Positions 33,469 to 43,537 of a DNA stretch of 64,000 nt are shown in pieces. Source of the stretch: Craspedostauros australis. Lineage: Eukaryota > Bacillariophyta > Bacillariophyceae > Mastogloiales > Achnanthaceae. The notes under the pieces were generated by a model. That model ran no database searches. It had not been told where the DNA came from and saw only the letters and a program-made list of their open reading frames with translations. The stretch's first letter is position 1. The number at the start of each line of letters is the position of its first letter. The position numbers and the translations under genes are program-made. Location of the stretch: contig JAMXDE010000005.1 in assembly GCA_026770025.1 (NCBI GenBank), forward strand, positions 1,674,001 to 1,738,000, in the 5' to 3' direction.

Positions 33469-34259
33469 TGTTGGCAAGTTCCGCGCACGGTAACCTACGA
33501 TCGTGGAAGATGGTGTTGGTTGATAGTCGTTCGTTTGCTATTTCATTACTTGGCTACTCCGATGCTCTCGGTGTACGCCCGTTCTCTTGCCCGATGCTCT
33601 CGGCGCTTCAATCTGTTTCGTAGATTCAGTCTCCGACTATGAGTCGGTACGCGAGATGCTCTCTCGCTCTTCTCTGTATTCTCTCTCTCAACATCGTGTA
33701 CTCGTCGCACACGATACTCCGTGTTCAATACGTACTTCGTATTCGACACTCCGTTCATTCAGTACTGGCTCCTACTCCATGAGTACTCGCCATTTGAAGT
33801 TCACCTTTCGTATCCATGATGCTGATGCCCTTCGGTCATTGGATCTTCACCTTCTGCTCTGACTTGGAGACAGATGTCGACGTGGTGACATGATGACATC
33901 CTGTCGACGTCAGTAGGCGTCCTTCTGCTCTCCAGATGTCACGTTCCATTGGTGATGCAGCAGCCTGTCAGATGATATCGTCATCTGAGGTTTAGTTGGG
34001 AAGTACCTCGAGATTCTCTTGGTACCATTGATGGATGGACGGACGATCTTCCAATTCTCTCAGAAATCGTCATTTGCAAATTTCCTCCAGAAATCTTGCC
34101 CCTTTTCGTGTGTTCCATTTCCCCTGTAATTCTGACGAATCACAGTATACTATCGACACGAATGTAGTTATACCGTCCAAGTGTGTATGAGAGAATAGCG
34201 GGTGAACGATGCACATATACTCGTACATCTCGACATATACTCACATGTACATCTCGACA
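33469..34259 (-). repeat. 5' LTR of A1
   Basis: This 791-bp LTR is almost identical to 26324-27114. The differences noticed are at the TCGTTCGTTT and AAGTGTGTAT positions (two bases each). Confidence 0.92.
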
Positions 34260-35071
34260 CACCCTCGGACAGAGTAGTCCTACCCCATGGTCGCGGTGTG
34301 AGTGCCAGGGATGTCTCTCAACGCCAGTGATTCCTCACCGAGATTATCGTTTTCCCCTCTTGTTCTCGCAAATTGTTTCGCGGAAAGTTCATCGAGTTCC
34401 AGGTTTGACAAGTTCACGATCAATAGCAAGAAGCTAGTGCCTTCAAGAGCCAGACCAAAAAATTGGCGATTTTTGGCTACAATTGGCTACAGTTGGCTAC
34501 AGATTTTGGATCAGTTTTTCCCAAACTCCGCCTTCGTTTTATAGACACTCAATCCAACATCTCTTCACATCTACGTAAACTTAAGAGCCAGGGCTATCCA
34601 GGCAAGTGATAACATTATAATGTTGTTACTACCATCTCGTCGATCTTTATCTGTTTGTTGACCCCCTTGGTGTGGTTTTGCCTTCGGACGAAGGACGGAC
34701 TGGTTGTTTTTTGGATATCGTTGGCTACAGTTGGCTACACGTAGAATTCTACAGGGGTCCGGTAGGATCTTGCCTCTTTCTTCAAGAAATTCGACCCTCC
34801 ATCTTTGAAGTCTCCGCGCTGAGCATTCTTTTGCTCATTCGCAACAATGCGTATCATTTTAGAATCCCCTCTCCGAGGCCGTCACAACCATATGATCTAT
34901 ACATTGTTGGATTGCCATGGTGTGTTGGTATGCTTGCGTTTAGTGCTCCCATGCCAATCGGAATGCTATTTGACCACTCGGATCCACTCTCGGAAGCATG
35001 ACTGAAAATTAATTTCCGTTATTCGTGTCATCATGACGTCATGAGGAGGACGTAGCAACACGACTGCGACC
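34260..35071. other. Left arm of the piggyBac-type element and its outer flank
   Basis: From 34266 to 34433 there is flanking DNA with no gene. The putative left terminal repeat starts at 34434. From there to the ATG at 35072 is the 5' region of the transposase gene, with repeated TTGGCTACA words at about 34474, 34483, 34493, 34718 and 34729. Confidence 0.5.
34434..34515 (+). repeat. Left terminal inverted repeat of the piggyBac-type element
   Basis: It matches the complement of 46170-46235 in 17 of the first 18 bases. After that, three direct TTGGCTACA words and a GGATCA word are shared in altered order. Confidence 0.6.
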
Positions 35072-35599
35072 ATGGCAACAGCAACAGATGCAACACCAAC
35101 AACAGGTGCAGCACCAGCTTTTCTCTACCCCAACCGACATCGTCCTCCTCTCTATCTACTCTCCACTGAACATCGCACCATGAAGATCCGTCCTGGAAGC
35201 CACGTATCGAGTCCATGTGGACCTCTTGTGACCTCTGCAAACAGCAAGGGCAAGGTCCGAAGCATCCTGTATGGTATCGTCCTCAAGTCCCTCCCCAAGA
35301 ATCACTGGGTTGTGCACTGGCGTTCCATCAACGCAGTGTGTGAACATGCAGGTACCAAGCTGACTCTCCTTGACAAGACGCGAGTCGAATTGAACAGCAG
35401 CTGTGTTGAGGATCTCATCCGTGCGCAGAGTGTTGGGAGGGGATCGGCGGAACTAGACAAGCACTACAAGACGTTGCAGTACCACAACCTCTGCCGCAAC
35501 ACGTCCACATCCAACAACGCCCCTTATTCACACCGCACCAACGTCTCATCCCCAGGGAACAGAGACATGCGCCATGGGCATTCCGCCATCGTCATGACC
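35072..35599 (+). pseudogene. piggyBac-type transposase gene, 5' part (176 codons)
   Basis: The ATG at 35072 opens a frame that runs to the edge of the A2 LTR, ending in the target duplication ATGACC (35594-35599). The protein part has a small beta-rich segment, I-R-P-G-S-H-V...G-K-V-R...W-V-V-H-W, reminiscent of Tudor/SH3-like folds (weak). Removing A2 and one ATGACC joins this frame in phase with the transposase core at 43544. Into the LTR the frame continues for about 100 meaningless codons before a stop, so the inserted allele would give a truncated N-terminal product. Whether an intact copy exists elsewhere cannot be seen here. Confidence 0.8.
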
Positions 35600-36391
35600 T
35601 GTTGGCAAGTTCCGCTCACGGTAACCTACGATCGTGGAAGATGGTGTTGGTTGATAGTCGTCTGTTTGCTATTTCATTACTTGGCTACTCCGATGCTCTC
35701 GGTGTACGCCGTTCTCTCGCCCGATGCTCTCGGTGCTTCAATCTGTTTCGTAGATTCGGTCTCCGACTATGAGTCGGTACGCAAGATGCTCTCTCGCTCT
35801 TCTCTGTATTCTCTCTCTCTCAACATCGTGTGCTCGTCGCGCACGATACTCCGTGTTCGATACGTACTCCGTATTCGACACTCCGTTCATTCAGTACTGG
35901 CTCCTACTCCATGAGTACTCGCCATTTGAAGTTCACCTTCTGTATCCATGATGCTGATGCCTTTCGGTCATCGGATCTTTGCCTCCTGCTCTGACTTGGA
36001 GACAGATGTCGACGTGGTGACATGATGACATCCTGTCGACGTCAGTAGGCGTCCTTCTGCTCTCCAGATGTCACGTTCCATTGGTGATGCAGTGGTCTGT
36101 CAGATGATATCGTCATCTGAGGTTTAGTTGGGAAGTACCTCGAGATTCTCTTGGTACCATTGATGGATGGACGGACGATCTTCCAATTCTCTCAGAAATC
36201 GTCATTTGCAAATTTCCTCCAGAAATCTTGCCCCTTTTCGTGTGTTCCGTTTCCCCTGTAATTCTGACGAATCACAGTACACTATCGACACGAATGTAGT
36301 TATACCGTCCAAGTGTGTATGAGAGAATAGCGGGTGAACGATGCACATATACTCGTACATCTCGACATATACTCACATGTACATCTCGACA
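35600..36391 (-). repeat. 3' LTR of A2
   Basis: This 792-bp family A LTR has TG...CA ends and is followed by the polypurine tract at 36392-36399. It belongs to a subtype differing from A1 LTRs by CGCCGTTCTCTCGCC in place of CGCCCGTTCTCTTGCC and other single changes. Confidence 0.92.
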
Positions 36392-36411
36392 CCCTTCCTA
36401 TGTGCATTCGG

Positions 36412-39400
36412 TCATTCGAATGTTCTCGATGTGTCAAGGTATGACTTCTCATGTTCACGTTGTAAGTCGGCCTTGATGTTCTTGGTGAATCCGTCGCTTG
36501 TGTTTTGCTCGGATTTGACAAAAATGATTTCGATGGTTTTGTCGATTACCATGTTTCTCACGTAGTGATGGCGCACGTCGATGTGCCGCGATCGTTGGGA
36601 TGTCGATGGGTTCTTGGCGATGAAGATCGCTCCGATGTTGTCCACACGGACCTTGATCGGCGTCTTCACTGGGACGCCCACACTTTCGAGTAGCTGCACG
36701 ACGAAGAAGATCTCCTTTGCCGCTTCGGAAAGGGCAACGTATTCTGCTTCGGATGAGCTGAGTGTGACGGCCTTCTGTGCCTTGGATCGCCAAAGGATTG
36801 GCACCTTGCACAGGTATAGGATGAATCCCCCTACGCTGATTCTCGTGTTCTTGTCTCCTGCATATTCGCTATCGCAGAAGAGCTCCATGTCCCAGCCGTC
36901 GTCGTCTGGACGCGCTGGATGGATCTTCAATCCATAGTCCTTTGTATCGATCACATACTTGATGATCCGATACATCTCCTTCATTGCGGCCTTGGTGGGC
37001 CCGATCAATACCTTGGAGAGTTCCCTCACAGGGTTCGCGATATCTGGTCGCGAGTGCTTGATGAGGAAGAGTAGCATGCCCACGCCTCGGCGGTACTCGG
37101 CATGTTCTTCCGCTCCGACCTTCTGCAGTCCGTTATCTTCGGATGGTCGTACGATGATTTGACCCGGGGTTCCCGGTGTCCCATAGCGCTGCATCTTCTC
37201 AACCTTGGTTCCGAACTCTTCGATGAGATGTCGGATGAGGTGTGGTTGACGCAATGTCGCTCTAGTCTTGTCATGGTTCAGTTCGATGTTGCAGCTAAGG
37301 TAGTCTCCGAGTCCACGCTCGATTGTCACCTTGAATTTGCTGCCTTGGATGTCCTTCAGGAATGTCTCCAGTGCCTTGGAGTCTCCGCAGCAGAAGCAAT
37401 CGTCCACGTAGATGGCCACGATCATGCTTCCTTCGTTCGTCTTCCTGTAGAACAGGCACGGGTCTGCCGCGCTCTGTTCGAAGTTGATATTCTTGAGGGT
37501 CGATACCAACATCTTGAACCATTGCCTGGCGCTCTGCACAAGTCCGTAGATTGGCTTGTGTAGGGTCAGGGCTTCGTCTGGTTGATGATCCATCCCGTTG
37601 GGACAGTTCATGTAGATCTCCTCGTCGAGGTCTCCGTGTAGGAATGCCGTTACGACATCGACGAGTGCGCAGTCCATCTTCTTGATCAGCATGATCACCA
37701 TCATGACTCGATAGGTCACGTCGTGAATGACGGGTGAGTAGTGCTCTTGGAAATCCACTCCTGCGACTTGTGAATAGCCACATGCAACGAGCCGTGCTCG
37801 ATGCGTGCCGTCACGCTTCAGCTTGAAGACCCATTTGCATTTGCAGCATCTGCGGCCGCGTGGAATGGCGTCTCGTTTGATCTTGCTGTACACTTTGCGT
37901 GTGTCCATGGAGTCGAACTCCTTCTTGATGGCTGCTCGATATCCCTTTCGATGGATAGGGTCTGGGTGATTGAAGGCTCCATCGAATGTTGTAGGTTCGA
38001 TGTGCTTCTCTGGTTCTTTGTTCTCGTCCTGCATCGACAGTCCGATGTCGATCGCTGGTGATTCGGTAATGATTGCATTCATTCCGTACAGTCCTGTTGT
38101 GCTATAGTGAGTGATCTCAATCTCTCCTTCATCTGCAATTTCTTCGTCATCTGTAGTTTCGTTGTTGGAGTCGTCGTTCTCCTCGTCGCTGAGTTCATCG
38201 CTGTCTTGGTTGGATGATGAATCGCTTTCATATCCTTCTTCCTTTCGACCTCGTTCGTTGTAGTCTGCGAGCTCACGCAGAGCTCTGGGAATGCTCTTCC
38301 CTGTACTCGGCTTGGGATTAGCTTCTCCCTTCCTGCCTCGTGCTTCGTGACGTCGGATCCTCTCCTTTCTGTCTATGTCACGTTTGCTTGGTTTACTCGG
38401 CGGAGGTCTGGATGGTGTACCATGTGTAGACCTCGCTGGTGTGTTCGGAGGAGTGACGCCTGTGTCATTGTCGGCTTCGTCGCCGGATGGTGTGATCTCG
38501 TCATCCTCATGATTGGATTCGCTCCGATCTTCCTCGTCGTTATGGATTAGTTGAGTTACTACTCCATCGTCCTCATTGTCCTCATCGTCACTGTCCGATA
38601 GGATATAGTATCTGTTGCTGTCAGCGAAAGATACTCTCTTCGCTTCCGATGTTTGACGCGTTGCCGTCCTTGGCGTTGCTCCCTTCCGTCCGATGGTCGT
38701 GAAGCCGTCTGCGTCCGTCGTTCCTGTTTCATTGGATACGTTCGGTGCTGGTGCCCAGCCACGGAACTGTCCGTATGATTGATTGAGCCACTTGATGTCG
38801 CGTGAGCAGACGAGTGACTTGGTCGATGGTCTGTACATGTTGTAGACCCCTGATGCATGTTGGTGTGCATATCCGATGAACACCATCTCTTCTCCTCTAT
38901 TCTTGAGTTTAGCGGTGATCCCGCCGTAGGTAGTCTTCACAACACCCACCTCTCCGAAAGTGCGGAGTGCATCCGCGTATGGTGGATCATTGCCGAAGAA
39001 TTGTCGATGTGGTGACTCCTTCTGATTCTTCGCTACGGTGATGTTGGCGATGGCGGTGGCAGTGCTAGCAGCTGCTGCCCACAGGCCATGCCTATACTCT
39101 TCGTCGAGCTGTGCTCCGTTGAGCATGGAGCGGATCTTGGTGTAGAGGTACGCGAACTTGCGTTCTACTCTACCGTTCTGTTGCGGTGTGTTCGATGCCG
39201 TGAATTCGAATTTTACGTTGAGTCCTGCATCGATGAGAATGTCCTGCGTGGATTTGTTCTCTCCACTGTTGTCACCTCGGAAGATGATCTGTTGGTCACC
39301 AGTCTGTGACTTGATCGTCTGGATGAATCGTTTGATGTATCCTGGTTGATCACTCTTGTTCTTGAGAAAGAAACTCCAGCAGTGATCCGTGCAGTCGTCC

Positions 39401-42400
39401 ATGATCAGGGTCCAGTAGCGTTTATCTCCGAAGCTTATGTGTTTAGTGTAACTAATGTCAATGAAGAGCCGTTCGCCGCGGCGAGTTGCTCTTGGAATGG
39501 TTGCCTTCGGAATGTTCTTCACTCTTGCGTTCGCGACCGCGCAGTCGCGACATACCGGCATCTCGCCGATAATCTTCCATCCGTATTGAGCTGCCGTTCG
39601 CTTCATGGCCTCGAGTGGCGCGTGGCCGAGCATTCGATGCAAGCTCACCGCGCTGATCTCCTTGGATGGGTTCTTGACGAGGGCTATGCAAGCCTTGTCG
39701 TCGTTCGTTGGCATGATGGGATGCATCTGCACTCCCGTGATGAATCCGTTGGCCGTGGGGAAGACTCGGTCGAATACGATCTTCGTTCCGGATCCGTTGA
39801 TGATGTCCATCAGAATGCCGTTGCTACCAAGTTGGTAACCGTTGTACAGAGCCTTGTTCGTGGAGAAAAGGTTCACCGCCATTTTCGGTGTGTACTTCAC
39901 ATCATCAAGCCGGATGACGTGGCCAGTGTTGTCTCGTTGCTTGACCTTCAAGCGAATGGATCCCATTTTGGGAGAGTCCAGCTTCGTGCTGTCTCCCACT
40001 TGGACGAATGACTTGATGTGCCGCACGTTGAAGAGAGCGGCGTCTGAATTGACGATGTGACACGAAGCTCCGCTGTCGGCGAGCCAAGTGTCCTTGTTGA
40101 CCTTGTCTTTGTACTTGGTGCTCAGCTTGTGGAGCTGTTCCACGGCTGCTGCAGCTGTATCGGTCATGACGTTGTCTTCGTCCTCTTCGTCGATGTGGAC
40201 TCCATATTCGTTCCATGGATTCTCGTGATGTTCGTCGTCGGTCTCATCGGATAGCTGCGCGTAGTCCGATGGAGTCGTGTTGCTTCGGTGTGATCCTGTG
40301 ACTGGATCGTATGGGTGGACGCGTGATCGCTCTCGCAAGAGTACACGCATACATCCTGCAAGGATGTAGTGCAGATCCGTTTCTGGGATCGTTTCCGAGT
40401 CGTTGGCTTCCAGTATGTGGTTGATGACGATCGCATTGGCAAGGATCTCTTCGATTGATTCGAAGTGCTCGGATAGGATGGACCCCATCATGTTCACCCA
40501 TATCGGCATGAGTGCCCCTCGTGTGATTTCTGGGAACAGTCGCATCCCCGCTTCCATTACAGCGTCAAAGATGAGCTGCTTTTGGATTGTTAATGCCGTT
40601 GCTGTTGCGTCTGGTGTGACAGTGTGACGGAGTAGATAGTCGACACTGTTGGGATTCTCAATATCCGGGAAGTCGATATTCGCTGGATAGACGACACGCT
40701 CGTTTGGATTGAAGCTGTCGTCTGGATGATTGCCGTCCTCGGATTCGTCGCTGTCATCCTCGTCGAAGATGCCCGATCTGTTGTTCCCTGCCGCTGGAGG
40801 AGGTGGCGCCGCTGCGCGGTTCGTTTCGCCTTGGCCTTGGTTGATGAAGGTTCCCGTTCTCTCGTATCTCCCGATTTGGGGAGGAGGCATTTCGTCGCGA
40901 TTCGCCTCGTCGTCTTCATCTGCGCCGTCCTCGTCGGCGTCGTCGTCGTCATCGCTCATGGCCTCTTCGATGTCGCTATCGTTGGCCTCGTCGTCCATCT
41001 CAGCTTCGTCGCCATATGAACCGATCAGGTCGTGCGCGTTGAAGCAGCATTCGTAGCTCACCTCGCGTCTTGGATCCACCTCGTGGATGATTGGCTCCTC
41101 GCTGAGCCACTCCGGGACGATCTCATCGTCCTGTACTTCGTCGTCACTTCCGACGCACTCGAAGTTATCGAAGAAGGAGTCTTCGATGTAGTCGTCGGAC
41201 ACCAACATGCAGAGCGGCATGTCCTTCGCAGAGAGTACCATCTCGTGCCCACTCTTGTCGTGTCCTTCCGTAGCCGCGTTGGCTTGTTCGTTGTTCTTTT
41301 TGCTCTCGTTGAACTTCTTCTTTCGGCACTCCGCTTCGCGATGTCCGAAGATGCCGCAGTAGTTGCACTTGCCTTTGAAGCCGCTTCCCTTGTTACGCTT
41401 TCCGTTCATTTTGTTGTTGTTGTTGTTGTTTTTCTTGTTGTTCGATTTCTTGCGTTCTGGACAATCGGCGGATCTATGACCATACACGCCACAGTTGTGA
41501 CAAGTACCCTTGAAGTTACCGGTGCTTGTGAAGCCGGTGTCGTTGCTCTTCGTGTTACTGTCTTGGAAGTCGTCGACGTATGCCTTGCCTCCTCTGTGAG
41601 TGGCGTATGCAGTACGGAGTACTCCTCTGATCGTGTTGATGGTGACCAGTTCCGGATTGAACGTGAGTTGATGTTGGAAGTTCACGATGTGGGTTCTGTA
41701 CTCGTTGCTCACCGTGCTGAGGATTTGCATGATCATTTCCTCGTCCGTGATCTCGTACTTGACATCGTGGAGACGCGATCGTAGACTCTCGAGTTGCGTG
41801 ATGTAGATGTCGGGGTCCGTGTCTCTCTTCATCTTTTCGTTGTTGAATTGGCGCTTGAGTTTGATCTTCGTCACCGCGTCGGATGGTCGGAACTTCTCCG
41901 CGAGAACGTTCCACGCTGCGTGTGCGCCTCCTTCGGGGTAGTCGTCGGAGATGCATTGGTTGATGTACTGGATGGCCTGCTTGCCTTTTCCTTTCTCTGC
42001 ATCCATCATGAGGATCAGATCGCTGAAGCAGTCGCATCCCAGCTCGTAGATCTCTTCCATCGCTTCCTTGGCTTCACCGTCGGCTGCCGCGATCTCGCTC
42101 ACTGTTGGCACCTTGGTCTTGCCCAACATCACGTCTCTCGTCTTCTGTGCACGAGCGTATGCCTTCGCTTGGGACTCCCATGCGCTGTAGTCTTCTTGTT
42201 CACCGCTGAACATCGGCGCCTTAATGCGTCGCTTGTTCATGTTGGCTGATGTCGCCATGTTGATTCGTTGTTTCGTTGTTGGTGCGCTCGCGCCCTTGAT
42301 TTCCGTCTGTTTCTGTGTTGTCACTTTTTCGATTTTCACCTGTTGTTGCGCGGAGATTGTTTTCGTCACAAATTCTCCTCCTGGTGGTGTCTCACTTTTA

Positions 42401-42663
42401 CCACTCTGTTTGGCTGTGCGAATGCTCTTCGTCACACCAGTCTCCTCTTGCTTGTACGCCTTGAGGATGCTCTCCTTCTCGCGGTGTAGCCTTGCAGACC
42501 GTTCCTCTTCGGTCTCGTCGATCGCGCTTGCGTCTGCGCCTGATAGGACAGTAGCCGCGGCTACTTCCTTCTCTTCTCGTGGTGGAGTCTCACTCGCACC
42601 TTCTTCTTGCTTGATAGCCAGTTGGGACAGAGGGATGTCTTTCAATTCCTCTTCCTCGCTCAT
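36412..42663 (-). CDS. Gag-Pol polyprotein, A2 (2083 aa, intact)
   Basis: A single frame of 2083 codons starts at ATG 42663, the same length as A1 and co-linear with it, with a small number of substitutions (for example K-Q-S-G for K-R-S-G near the N-terminus and D-Q for E-D in the second acidic linker). All the motifs described for A1 are present: two CCHC knuckles, protease DSGA, integrase D-D-E, RT YVDD and RNase H D/E. Both copies appear competent, and equal length with no stop suggests selection up to recent time or very recent insertion. Confidence 0.95.
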   Translation of the reverse strand: MSEEEELKDIPLSQLAIKQEEGASETPPREEKEVAAATVLSGADASAIDETEEERSARLHREKESILKAYKQEETGVTKSIRTAKQSGKSETPPGGEFVTKTISAQQQVKIEKVTTQKQTEIKGASAPTTKQRINMATSANMNKRRIKAPMFSGEQEDYSAWESQAKAYARAQKTRDVMLGKTKVPTVSEIAAADGEAKEAMEEIYELGCDCFSDLILMMDAEKGKGKQAIQYINQCISDDYPEGGAHAAWNVLAEKFRPSDAVTKIKLKRQFNNEKMKRDTDPDIYITQLESLRSRLHDVKYEITDEEMIMQILSTVSNEYRTHIVNFQHQLTFNPELVTINTIRGVLRTAYATHRGGKAYVDDFQDSNTKSNDTGFTSTGNFKGTCHNCGVYGHRSADCPERKKSNNKKNNNNNNKMNGKRNKGSGFKGKCNYCGIFGHREAECRKKKFNESKKNNEQANAATEGHDKSGHEMVLSAKDMPLCMLVSDDYIEDSFFDNFECVGSDDEVQDDEIVPEWLSEEPIIHEVDPRREVSYECCFNAHDLIGSYGDEAEMDDEANDSDIEEAMSDDDDDADEDGADEDDEANRDEMPPPQIGRYERTGTFINQGQGETNRAAAPPPPAAGNNRSGIFDEDDSDESEDGNHPDDSFNPNERVVYPANIDFPDIENPNSVDYLLRHTVTPDATATALTIQKQLIFDAVMEAGMRLFPEITRGALMPIWVNMMGSILSEHFESIEEILANAIVINHILEANDSETIPETDLHYILAGCMRVLLRERSRVHPYDPVTGSHRSNTTPSDYAQLSDETDDEHHENPWNEYGVHIDEEDEDNVMTDTAAAAVEQLHKLSTKYKDKVNKDTWLADSGASCHIVNSDAALFNVRHIKSFVQVGDSTKLDSPKMGSIRLKVKQRDNTGHVIRLDDVKYTPKMAVNLFSTNKALYNGYQLGSNGILMDIINGSGTKIVFDRVFPTANGFITGVQMHPIMPTNDDKACIALVKNPSKEISAVSLHRMLGHAPLEAMKRTAAQYGWKIIGEMPVCRDCAVANARVKNIPKATIPRATRRGERLFIDISYTKHISFGDKRYWTLIMDDCTDHCWSFFLKNKSDQPGYIKRFIQTIKSQTGDQQIIFRGDNSGENKSTQDILIDAGLNVKFEFTASNTPQQNGRVERKFAYLYTKIRSMLNGAQLDEEYRHGLWAAAASTATAIANITVAKNQKESPHRQFFGNDPPYADALRTFGEVGVVKTTYGGITAKLKNRGEEMVFIGYAHQHASGVYNMYRPSTKSLVCSRDIKWLNQSYGQFRGWAPAPNVSNETGTTDADGFTTIGRKGATPRTATRQTSEAKRVSFADSNRYYILSDSDDEDNEDDGVVTQLIHNDEEDRSESNHEDDEITPSGDEADNDTGVTPPNTPARSTHGTPSRPPPSKPSKRDIDRKERIRRHEARGRKGEANPKPSTGKSIPRALRELADYNERGRKEEGYESDSSSNQDSDELSDEENDDSNNETTDDEEIADEGEIEITHYSTTGLYGMNAIITESPAIDIGLSMQDENKEPEKHIEPTTFDGAFNHPDPIHRKGYRAAIKKEFDSMDTRKVYSKIKRDAIPRGRRCCKCKWVFKLKRDGTHRARLVACGYSQVAGVDFQEHYSPVIHDVTYRVMMVIMLIKKMDCALVDVVTAFLHGDLDEEIYMNCPNGMDHQPDEALTLHKPIYGLVQSARQWFKMLVSTLKNINFEQSAADPCLFYRKTNEGSMIVAIYVDDCFCCGDSKALETFLKDIQGSKFKVTIERGLGDYLSCNIELNHDKTRATLRQPHLIRHLIEEFGTKVEKMQRYGTPGTPGQIIVRPSEDNGLQKVGAEEHAEYRRGVGMLLFLIKHSRPDIANPVRELSKVLIGPTKAAMKEMYRIIKYVIDTKDYGLKIHPARPDDDGWDMELFCDSEYAGDKNTRISVGGFILYLCKVPILWRSKAQKAVTLSSSEAEYVALSEAAKEIFFVVQLLESVGVPVKTPIKVRVDNIGAIFIAKNPSTSQRSRHIDVRHHYVRNMVIDKTIEIIFVKSEQNTSDGFTKNIKADLQREHEKSYLDTSRTFE

Positions 42664-42733
42664 TCAGCCTGCTGCTCTTGAATGATGTTCGTCTTCCTCG
42701 CACGATCCGATCCGCGGGCTCGCCCTGATCTAT

Positions 42734-42745
42734 CGTTTATAAACG
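42734..42745. other. 12-bp palindrome at inner edge of the A2 5' LTR
   Basis: CGTTTATAAACG, identical in sequence and position to that of A1. Confidence 0.85.
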
Positions 42746-43537
42746 TGTTGGCAAGTTCCGCGCACGGTAACCTACGATCGTGGAAGATGGTGTTGGTTGA
42801 TAGTCGTCTGTTTGCTATTTCATTACTTGGCTACTCCGATGCTCTCGGTGTACGCCGTTCTCTCGCCCGATGCTCTCGGTGCTTCAATCTGTTTCGTAGA
42901 TTCGGTCTCCGACTATGAGTCGGTACGCAAGATGCTCTCTCGCTCTTCTCTGTATTCTCTCTCTCTCAACATCGTGTGCTCGTCGCGCACGATACTCCGT
43001 GTTCGATACGTACTCCGTATTCGACACTCCGTTCATTCAGTACTGGCTCCTACTCCATGAGTACTCGCCATTTGAAGTTCACCTTCTGTATCCATGATGC
43101 TGATGCCCTTCGGTCATCGGATCTTTGCCTCCTGCTCTGACTTGGAGACAGATGTCGACGTGGTGACATGATGACATCCTGTCGACGTCAGTAGGCGTCC
43201 TTCTGCTCTCCAGATGTCACGTTCCATTGGTGATGCAGTGGTCTGTCAGATGATATCGTCATCTGAGGTTTAGTTGGGAAGTACCTCGAGATTCTCTTGG
43301 TACCATTGATGGATGGACGGACGATCTTCCAATTCTCTCAGAAATCGTCATTTGCAAATTTCCTCCAGAAATCTTGCCCCTTTTCGTGTGTTCCGTTTCC
43401 CCTGTAATTCTGACGAATCACAGTATACTATTGACACGAATGTAGTTATACCGTCCAAGTGTGTATGAGAGAATAGCGGGTGAACGATGCACATATACTC
43501 GTACATCTCGACATATACTCACATGTACATCTCGACA
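42746..43537 (-). repeat. 5' LTR of A2
   Basis: This 792-bp LTR lies with its outer end against the transposase gene. On the plus strand its last 51 bases carry an ATG (43487) and an open frame that continues in phase into the transposase codons at 43538. Confidence 0.92.

Larger units (their letters stand above)
26324..34259 (-). mobile_element. Family A Ty1/copia retrotransposon, copy A1 (complete)
   Basis: The element is 7936 bp, minus orientation, with 791-bp LTRs (26324-27114 and 33469-34259) and one uninterrupted gag-pol frame. LTRs end in TG...CA. The direct repeat CACCCT lies at 26318-26323 and 34260-34265. A polypurine tract (AGGAAGGG on the minus strand, 27115-27122) abuts the 3' LTR. 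The LTRs differ at about four positions by eye, so the insertion is young. The site lies about 170 bp outside the left inverted repeat of the piggyBac-type element. Confidence 0.93.
35600..43537 (-). mobile_element. Family A Ty1/copia retrotransposon, copy A2 (complete)
   Basis: The element is 7938 bp, minus orientation, with 792-bp LTRs (35600-36391 and 42746-43537). The direct repeat ATGACC is at 35594-35599 and 43538-43543. Its insertion splits the piggyBac-type transposase gene. LTRs differ at about four positions by eye (for example CGCTCACGG versus CGCGCACGG near the left edge). The internal region is nearly identical to A1. Confidence 0.94.
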
